Shown: positions 58,836 through 64,000 of the stretch, piece after piece
Layout of the letters: every line of letters starts with the position of its first letter
How positions within the stretch are numbered: the stretch's first letter is position 1
Assembly: GCF_014212055.1 (NCBI RefSeq)
Contig: NZ_JACJVO010000019.1
Span: 1-64,000 of the forward strand
Length of the DNA: 64,000 nt
Source: Cohnella zeiphila
GTDB lineage: Bacteria > Bacillota > Bacilli > Paenibacillales > Paenibacillaceae
Reading direction: 5' to 3'
The notes under the pieces: generated by a model
Database searches by the model: none
What the model saw: the letters and a program-made list of their open reading frames with translations, nothing else
Told to the model about the DNA's origin: nothing
Position numbers and translations under genes: made by a program

Positions 58836-60017
58836 ATGGCGGATTTTCGCGTGTTAGCGGACGAATTGGCGCAGCTGCGGACCGAAGGACGGTATCGTCC
58901 GCTGCGGGTTTGGGAGTCGCCGCAGGGCGTGTCGATGATGTCCGGCGGGAAAACGTACCTGCAGTTTTCGTCCAACAATTATTTGGGGCTGACCGGTCAC
59001 GATGACGTGAAGCGGGCGGCCGTTCAGGCAATCGAGCGGTACGGGGTCGGGAGCGGCTCCGTCCGCACGATCGTCGGCACGCTTGACGTTCACGCCGCGC
59101 TCGAAGCGGAACTCGCCCGCTTCAAAGGAACCGAAGCCGCGCTCGTGTTCCAGTCGGGCTATACGGCCAACCTGGCCGCGTTGTCTTCGATTCTGGGGGC
59201 GGACGATGCCGTCATCAGCGACGAGTTGAACCATGCCAGCATCATCGACGGCATTCGGCTGACGAAAGCGACACGCAAGGTCTATGCGCACAAAAGCATG
59301 GAGCAGCTTGAGAAGCTCCTTCGGGAAAGCGCATCGTTCCGGCAGCGGGTAGTCGTCACCGACGGCGTGTTCAGCATGGACGGCGATATCGCGCCTTTGC
59401 CCGATATTGTGGCGCTCGCCGAGCGATACGACGCGCTCGTGTACGTCGACGACGCGCATGCGAGCGGCGTTCTCGGCCGGTCCGGCAAAGGCTCCGTCGA
59501 GCATTTCGGCCTTTACGGCCGCGTGCACGTCCAGATCGGCACCTTGTCCAAGGCGCTTGGCGTCACCGGCGGCTATGTCGCCGGATCGAGCACTCTGATC
59601 GACTACTTGCTGCACAAAGCGCGCCCATTCCTGTTCAGCACGGCGCCGACGCCGGCCGTCGCCGCTTCCTGCCTGGCTGCGGTTCAGGTACTGGAACGCT
59701 GCCCCCAACTGGTGCGTCGGCTGTGGGACAACGCCGATTATATGCGAAGCGGCTTGCAGGCGCTTGGCTTCGACACCGGCGCCAGCGAAACGCCGATCAT
59801 TCCGATCGTCATCGGCGACCCGGCGGCGACGGCCCGCTTCTCCGACCTCCTCGCCGAGGATGGGCTTTTCGCGCAAAGCATCGTCTTCCCGATGGTCGCT
59901 TGGGACAAAGGCCGGGTCCGGCTAATCGTAACCGCCGAGCACAGCCGGCAAGACCTCGACTTGGCGCTGGCATGTCTGGAGCGCGCCGGGAAGGCCGAGG
60001 GGCTGCTTTCGGCTTAA
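58836..60017 (+). CDS. kbl: 2-amino-3-ketobutyrate CoA ligase (glycine C-acetyltransferase)
   Basis: A 393-residue PLP enzyme of the alpha-oxoamine synthase family. Visible: 'FSSNNYLGLTGHDDVKRAA', 'YGVGSGSVRTIVGTLDVH', 'VYVDDAHASGVLGRSGKG' (PLP Asp and His), and the Schiff-base Lys in 'GTLSKALGVTGGYV'. It splits 2-amino-3-ketobutyrate with CoA into glycine and acetyl-CoA, the step after Tdh. ATG at 58836 has GGGAGG eight bases upstream, 20 bases after tdh. KBL is favoured over AONS or ALAS by its tdh partner. Confidence 0.94.
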   Translation: MADFRVLADELAQLRTEGRYRPLRVWESPQGVSMMSGGKTYLQFSSNNYLGLTGHDDVKRAAVQAIERYGVGSGSVRTIVGTLDVHAALEAELARFKGTEAALVFQSGYTANLAALSSILGADDAVISDELNHASIIDGIRLTKATRKVYAHKSMEQLEKLLRESASFRQRVVVTDGVFSMDGDIAPLPDIVALAERYDALVYVDDAHASGVLGRSGKGSVEHFGLYGRVHVQIGTLSKALGVTGGYVAGSSTLIDYLLHKARPFLFSTAPTPAVAASCLAAVQVLERCPQLVRRLWDNADYMRSGLQALGFDTGASETPIIPIVIGDPAATARFSDLLAEDGLFAQSIVFPMVAWDKGRVRLIVTAEHSRQDLDLALACLERAGKAEGLLSA

Positions 60018-60026
60018 CGAATGCAT

Positions 60027-60065
60027 AAAAGGGGCTCTCTTTCCTAGCGAAAGGAGCCCCTTTCC
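60027..60065 (+). terminator. Terminator of tdh-kbl
   Basis: AAAGGGGCTC and its complement GAGCCCCTTT flank a short paired region (CTTTC with GAAAG) and end in a T/C run, 10 bases after the kbl stop. Confidence 0.85.
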
Positions 60066-60143
60066 CTTTCTGATTGGGTACTAATAGAACCGTCTGAATC
60101 ATATTTTTATAAAAGATAACTAAATAAAAAGGAGGGAAACGGA

Positions 60144-61577
60144 TTGACAGAGGTTAAGGTTAGATTGCGGCCCCTGGTGAGCAAGTTAAATTTACCCACC
60201 GTATTGAAAACAACGATTCTACCCGGCGACTCAAACGAAAGGTTATTTATTGCCACCCAGGTAGGAGAGATCTTTTACATAGGAAACCGAGATATCGTAA
60301 CTTTCTTGGATATTCGCCCGCGAATCCTGAAGCTTGGCGCTTCCAGCGGCGGATATGACGAACGGGGATTGATCGGGCTGGCCTTTCATCCCGAATTCTA
60401 TTATAACGGCCTATTTTATCTCCATTATTCATTAGCCGGGTCCCAAGGTCCGGGCGCGATGCCGGGCGCTCCTTTTGAATCTTTTAAACCTGACCCGTGC
60501 GATCCCAAAACCTTAAACTTAAAGTGGGAAAATAGAGAGAATCAATACGATCATATCGATACCGTCGAAGAATGGATTCTCCAATCGAATGGTCAACCTC
60601 AAAAAAGGCGCACTCTGCTTAACCTAAGAAGACCTTTTTTAAACCATAACGGCGTCAGCAGCTTAAACTTCTCGCCCGAGACGGGCAAGCTTGTTTTGAC
60701 GACCGGAGACGGCGGGTCCGGCTATGATCCGTTTAATTTAAGCCAGAACGACATGGAAATCGCGGGGAAAATAATCGAAATCGATGTAGCGAAAAACACC
60801 TTTATCGACAATTCCCCCGTCGTTACACGTTTTCATGAGCTGCCCGTGCCGATTCAGGAAACGTTGACGGTAATCGCCAAAGGGGTTCGCAATATCCCGG
60901 GAATCTCCTTTCAAAAATTTTATACGCAGTATATCAAATACGCCGGAAATGTCGGACAGGATCTCGTGGAGTCGATTTTCTCGTTTATGCATTATAAGCC
61001 GATACCGGTAACTCAGCTTGTACAAGCTTCTCTCGCTCGTTCCGAACTTGACCAAGAAGGATTTATTAACTTTGGCTGGCGAGGATGGGAAGGGGCTTTT
61101 CCTACATCTTTCCAAAAAGCCTGCTCCACAAATCCGGAACGGAGCGAGAAAATAAACGCCTATTACGATGAAGCCATTAAAACTTCCGAGCGGCGTCTTC
61201 CGCCGCTCATCAATTATTTTCACGGAGATCGTCGGTCCGATAAGATTGGCGCCACTTCGCTTACGGGAGTTAAGCCCTATATGGGCAACGAAATCCCCGC
61301 TTTAACGGGAAGCGTTGTGTTTACCGATTTGGCTCGGACCCGGAATCAAGATTCGCAACTCCCGGTTAGAGGGGCCTTAGCTTATACGAGGGCAAGAGCG
61401 GATGGCAGACTGAACGATTACCGAATTATCGAAACCGACTATAACTTTGGCTCACAAGCCGCCTATTACGTTAGTTTGGGAACGAATCTAAATCAAACCA
61501 GATTATATCTAGGGGTTTATGGCTCCATGAAAGTCGGCGATCCGAACCAAGGAACCGTTTTTGAGATTGTTCCGTAA
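60144..61577 (+). CDS. Glucose/sorbosone dehydrogenase-like (PQQ-type) beta-propeller protein without signal peptide
   Basis: A 477-residue protein resembling soluble quinoprotein sugar dehydrogenases (GSDH family): 'LFIATQVGEIFYI', 'RGLIGLAFHPEFYYNGLFYL', 'NHNGVSSLNFSPETGKLVLT', 'TGDGGSGYDPF', 'GFINFGWRGWEG', 'LTGSVVFTDL'. These strands form a six-bladed propeller that holds PQQ. Unlike most family members it has no signal peptide, and it carries an insert of about 130 residues around 'GVRNIPGISF'. The start is TTG with AAAGGAGG upstream. The DNA is more AT-rich than its neighbours, which hints at transfer. Cofactor and substrate unproven. Confidence 0.75.
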   Translation: MTEVKVRLRPLVSKLNLPTVLKTTILPGDSNERLFIATQVGEIFYIGNRDIVTFLDIRPRILKLGASSGGYDERGLIGLAFHPEFYYNGLFYLHYSLAGSQGPGAMPGAPFESFKPDPCDPKTLNLKWENRENQYDHIDTVEEWILQSNGQPQKRRTLLNLRRPFLNHNGVSSLNFSPETGKLVLTTGDGGSGYDPFNLSQNDMEIAGKIIEIDVAKNTFIDNSPVVTRFHELPVPIQETLTVIAKGVRNIPGISFQKFYTQYIKYAGNVGQDLVESIFSFMHYKPIPVTQLVQASLARSELDQEGFINFGWRGWEGAFPTSFQKACSTNPERSEKINAYYDEAIKTSERRLPPLINYFHGDRRSDKIGATSLTGVKPYMGNEIPALTGSVVFTDLARTRNQDSQLPVRGALAYTRARADGRLNDYRIIETDYNFGSQAAYYVSLGTNLNQTRLYLGVYGSMKVGDPNQGTVFEIVP

Positions 61578-61594
61578 GCTAGAGCTTTCGCTCT

Positions 61595-62051
61595 TTAGTG
61601 ACTTCCCTTTTCTTTTATTCGCTCGATGAATTCCTTCGCCTGTTTTCTTGTTTTCACCATGACGACCACCTTATGCTCTTTTACGGACTCTAACGTTTCA
61701 ATCACTTTTGCTCTGCTTCTTTTCCTATAATTCCAAACCCATTTAAAAAATGCCCAATCGATCTTTTCCGGACATTCTTCATTCAAATCCGGTGTCTAAA
61801 AATAGGACGGCATCCGCACGCCGCAACCGTAAATCCAACGTTCTGGTGTAATTGCCGTCCATGATCCATTGTTCCTGATTGCTCGCTTCTATGACAAATT
61901 GATCCCACTCCTCGTTCGGAGTCGGGATCCTGTTTGGTTTCCAGTAGTATCTGTCTAAGTGTACGACCGGAAGGCGTAAAGACTCCCCGAGCTGCCGAGA
62001 TAGCGTGGACTTGCCCGAGCCGGCCGAGCCTATGATTAGGATTCGATTCAT
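61595..62051 (-). pseudogene. Broken FlaR-like P-loop kinase (DNA topology modulation protein family)
   Basis: Two adjacent pieces of one gene in different frames. The first (ATG at 62051, stop at 61779) has the Walker A 'IIGSAGSGKSTLSRQLG' and 'QWIMDGNYTRTLDLRLRRAD', then ends 'VLFLDTGFE'. The second, from about 61790, resumes 'DLNEECPEKIDWAFFKWVWN' as in the C-terminal third of the family. The 20-25 residues that normally join 'FLD' and 'RPD' (an Arg-rich lid helix) are missing, so an internal deletion of a length not divisible by three removed the lid and shifted the frame. The start overlaps the GNAT gene stop (ATGA). Confidence 0.8.
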
Positions 62052-62521
62052 CGGATTTTCTCCTGTATCCTATGAACTAGAACTTCTTCTTCTCCAAACC
62101 ATGTTCCCGTTTCTGCAAAACCCCGTTTTTGATAAAACGCTTTCGCACTTTTATTATCCTGATGAACGGTTAGTCGAATTTCCTTACACTGAGGGAATTT
62201 GTTTATAATCCATGACATCATGAGATCAAGGGCTGCTCCTCCATAACCCTTTTTCTGCTCGGTTGCATCAATTAAAAATCCATTAATCCAATACATATCG
62301 CGAGTACTCTCCACGTAGGCATGCATCATAAACCCAACCATTGTCCCTTCGGAATAGATAGCAAAAGGAAGATATACGACCTCATCCCCATCCGGTTTAA
62401 TATAGATCTTCGCGAGCGAAACGGCAACCGCAGGCACATAAGATTGTTGATCTTCTTGTACCTTTAGCGAAATGGCATCTCGCCAATTTTCTCTGGTTAC
62501 CGGCCTTAATTCTATGCTCAA
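62048..62521 (-). CDS. GNAT family N-acetyltransferase (diamine/BltD-like)
   Basis: A 157-residue acetyltransferase: 'IELRPVTRENWRDAISLKV' at the N-terminus, 'WINGFLIDATEQKKGYGGAA' (acetyl-CoA loop QKKGYG) and 'LTVHQDNKSAKAFYQKRGF' (motif B). The N-terminal 'W...LKV..Q..YV' pattern resembles spermidine/diamine acetyltransferases such as BltD or PaiA. The start is TTG with GAGGTG six bases upstream; the GTG in that site is the alternative. It is coupled to the broken P-loop gene by an ATGA overlap. Confidence 0.88.
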   Translation of the reverse strand: MSIELRPVTRENWRDAISLKVQEDQQSYVPAVAVSLAKIYIKPDGDEVVYLPFAIYSEGTMVGFMMHAYVESTRDMYWINGFLIDATEQKKGYGGAALDLMMSWIINKFPQCKEIRLTVHQDNKSAKAFYQKRGFAETGTWFGEEEVLVHRIQEKIR

Positions 62522-62546
62522 TGAGATCACCTCGCCTAGTCAGTTC

Positions 62547-62729
62547 TAACGAAACTCAGCGGCGCTATTCTTGCAAAATCAGCGTGGGGTCCATCGTAAG
62601 GAAACGAGGAGAGCTTATTGGGACAAATGAAGGCCGTTTGCCGTATCAAACGGGCCAATAAGCTTCATACGATTCGTTAGAAAAAATTCCTCTCTCTATT
62701 TTACCAAATAAGATCGCGTGGTTTCGTTA
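62547..62729. repeat. Dispersed intergenic repeat, copy D (TAACGAA/TTCGTTA family)
   Basis: In the 507-base gap between the divergent GNAT and OmpR-type genes. TAACGAA is at 62547 and the complement TTCGTTA at about 62673 and 62723. The inner cores CTCAGCGGCGCTATTC and CCAAATAAGATCGCGTG repeat the pattern of copies A to C, and a central perfect repeat (AGCTTATTGGG with CCAATAAGCTT) adds a stem. The rest of the gap, 62730-62960, shows no gene. Confidence 0.65.
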
Positions 62730-62968
62730 GCGTGCAGGACCGGAGCATTCCCGGAAAACCTTGCGGCATGCCGTGCTTTCCGCCTCCGCATAGGCGTTCG
62801 CTGAGGCCGATAGCGCTACGTCACTCCATGCGCGGTCGCCGGCGCGCTCGAACGAAGATTACGTTCGTCTCCCCTATGGGATAACCATCTCGCAACAGTC
62901 GTATTGGTCAATTTTACCATGGCCCTTCCAAAAAAGGTACGTTTATCCCCCTAAACCCCGCCGTGAAA

Positions 62969-62997
62969 TTGAGGCCCCTTCTCAATCATGGTAACAT
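62969..62997 (+). promoter_or_regulatory. Promoter of the OmpR-type two-component system
   Basis: TTGAGG at 62969-62974, a 17-base spacer and TAACAT at 62992-62997 form a plausible sigma-A promoter about 32 bases before the regulator start. Confidence 0.45.
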
Positions 62998-63028
62998 CGT
63001 GTTTAGAAAATCTGAACGAGGGTGCGAC

Positions 63029-63703
63029 ATGCCGAAAACGATCTTGATCGTGGAAGACCAGCAAGTCCTGCGGGAAATCATGAAGGAGTATCTGACGGAC
63101 GAAGGATACCGGGTGTTGGAGGCCGGCGATGGAAGCCGGGCCTTGGAGATATTCGAAAAGGATGAGATCGATCTGATCATCCTGGATATCATGCTGCCGG
63201 AATTGGACGGTTGGTCCGTCTGCCGGCGGATTCGCAAGACGTCGAACGTACCGATCCTGATGCTGACGGCCCGGTCCGACGAGGATGATACGCTGCTTGG
63301 ATTTGAACTCGGAGCGGACGATTACGTGGTCAAACCCTGCAGCCCTCCCATTCTGCTGGCGCGGACGAAGCGGCTGCTCGCCAGCCGCCCCCTCCCCGAT
63401 ACCGGGGACGTGCTGTCCGGCGGGGGAATCCGGCTCCATCTCCCTTCCCGGACCGTCACGCTGGACGGAATGATTTGCAGCTTGACGCATACGGAGATCG
63501 AAATTCTGGCCTGCTTGCTGAAGAATAAAGGCATCATTCTCACCCGAGAGCAGCTCATCTCGAAAATATGGGGCTACGACTTCACCGGAGACGATCGTAC
63601 GCTCAGCAGCCATATTCGCAATCTGCGGTTCAAGCTGGGCGCACATGCGAACCGAATCGTCACCGTCGTTCGTTCAGGCTACAAATTCGAGGAGCAGCCA
63701 TGA
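63029..63703 (+). CDS. OmpR/PhoB-family response regulator
   Basis: A 224-residue regulator: receiver domain ('KTILIVEDQQVLREIM', phospho-acceptor D53 in 'IILDIMLPELDGW', Lys in 'DDYVVKPCSP') and a winged-helix DNA-binding domain ('SLTHTEIEILACLLKNKG', 'REQLISKIWGYDFTGDDRTL', 'VVRSGYKFEE'). ATG at 63029 has GAGGG seven bases upstream. Its stop overlaps the start of the sensor kinase (ATGA), so the two are one system. Target genes unknown. Confidence 0.94.
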   Translation: MPKTILIVEDQQVLREIMKEYLTDEGYRVLEAGDGSRALEIFEKDEIDLIILDIMLPELDGWSVCRRIRKTSNVPILMLTARSDEDDTLLGFELGADDYVVKPCSPPILLARTKRLLASRPLPDTGDVLSGGGIRLHLPSRTVTLDGMICSLTHTEIEILACLLKNKGIILTREQLISKIWGYDFTGDDRTLSSHIRNLRFKLGAHANRIVTVVRSGYKFEEQP

Positions 63704-64000
63704 GAAGAAGCATCGTCTTCAAGCTGTTTCTGCTGACAGCGGCTCTATGCATGTCCGTGATCGCAAGCCTCTTTGTCTTTCAAACCGTTTTTTTTAAGCA
63801 ATTTTACGTGCATCAAAAGACGGGCAGCGTTCAAGCCGCCCTCGGCGCCGCTTCTCAAGCAGATTGGATCCATGCCGGCGATGCCCAAACCGCGTATCGG
63901 AACGAGCAGCAATTTTATCAAAAATATAACACCTGGATCGCCGCGTTGGACGCCGAGGGCAACTTGAAGGTTGCGGACGACTTCGAAATGGAGGTGCGGC
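63700..64000 (+). CDS. Sensor histidine kinase, N-terminal part, cut by the window end
   Basis: An open frame from ATG at 63700 runs off the window. The first 100 residues give a short positive N-terminus, one membrane segment ('LFLLTAALCMSVIASLFVF') and the start of an extracellular sensor region ('FYQKYNTWIAALDAEGNL'). Overlap with the OmpR-type regulator stop identifies it as the partner kinase. GAGGAG lies six bases upstream. The catalytic half is outside the window. Confidence 0.85.
   Translation, partial: MRRSIVFKLFLLTAALCMSVIASLFVFQTVFFKQFYVHQKTGSVQAALGAASQADWIHAGDAQTAYRNEQQFYQKYNTWIAALDAEGNLKVADDFEMEVR

Noticed and set aside
1-64000. Search for tRNA, rRNA, CRISPR arrays, insertion sequences and prophage genes
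   Set aside because: No cloverleaf, regular spacer-repeat array, transposase, integrase or phage structural gene was found by reading the sequence and its frames.

Overview
The window looks like chromosomal DNA of a Paenibacillus-type member of the Bacillota (Paenibacillus, Cohnella or a close relative). The reasons are moderately high GC with Gram-positive purine-rich ribosome binding sites, many GTG and TTG starts, YesM/YesN-type two-component regulators, three LplB/LplC-like or MalF/MalG-like sugar importers encoded without an ATPase, and a giant secreted multidomain glycoside hydrolase with a C-terminal FIMAH-like helical domain. No rRNA, tRNA, CRISPR array, transposase or phage gene was seen. 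Species cannot be fixed from the sequence alone.

Layout. 1-3.6 kb: SDR protein, GNAT acetyltransferase and TetR repressor, divergent from a 14-TM drug-efflux MFS transporter. 3.9-10.9 kb: a minus-strand sugar operon (fucose-isomerase-like protein, split transketolase, FGGY kinase, nucleoside-hydrolase-like protein) divergent from its LacI regulator, with clear operator repeats between. 11.4-13.1 kb: AadA-like nucleotidyltransferase, small secreted protein, DUF1801 protein. 13.7-21.8 kb: a minus-strand operon of an SsuD-like flavin monooxygenase, three TIM-barrel sugar isomerase/epimerase-like proteins, a Gfo/Idh/MocA dehydrogenase and a sugar importer, divergent from an AraC regulator. 22.8-23.6 kb: two small membrane-anchored proteins. 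24-41.5 kb: a polysaccharide-use locus made of a 2843-residue secreted protein with two GH16 domains, a YesN-like response regulator, a sensor kinase with two tandem extracellular sensors, a sugar importer and an MDR dehydrogenase.

41.8-47.0 kb: a lipid-type natural product operon (type III polyketide synthase, methyltransferase, FAD oxidoreductase, MMPL exporter). 47.2-50.7 kb: Rieske-FAD oxidoreductase, truncated acetyltransferase, carbon-nitrogen hydrolase, methyltransferase. 50.8-55.9 kb: a third sugar importer with a GntR/LacI-type regulator. 56.1-57 kb: GyrI-like protein with a DinB-family remnant behind it. 57.1-60 kb: XRE-cupin regulator divergent from the threonine-degradation pair tdh-kbl. 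60.1-62.5 kb: glucose/sorbosone-dehydrogenase-like protein, a broken FlaR-like P-loop gene and a GNAT acetyltransferase. 63.0-64 kb: OmpR-type regulator and the start of its sensor kinase, cut by the window end.

How it works together. At least three carbohydrate systems each pair a local regulator with importer or enzymes. The importers lack a nucleotide-binding subunit and presumably share an ATPase encoded elsewhere. A dispersed intergenic repeat family built on TAACGAA/TTCGTTA marks four of the longest gene-free stretches. Gene decay is visible at three small genes (truncated GNAT, broken FlaR-like gene, DinB remnant). The most promising less-described systems are the SsuD-containing sugar operon, the isomerase/kinase/split-transketolase operon, and the double-GH16 giant protein with five related aromatic-rich modules.
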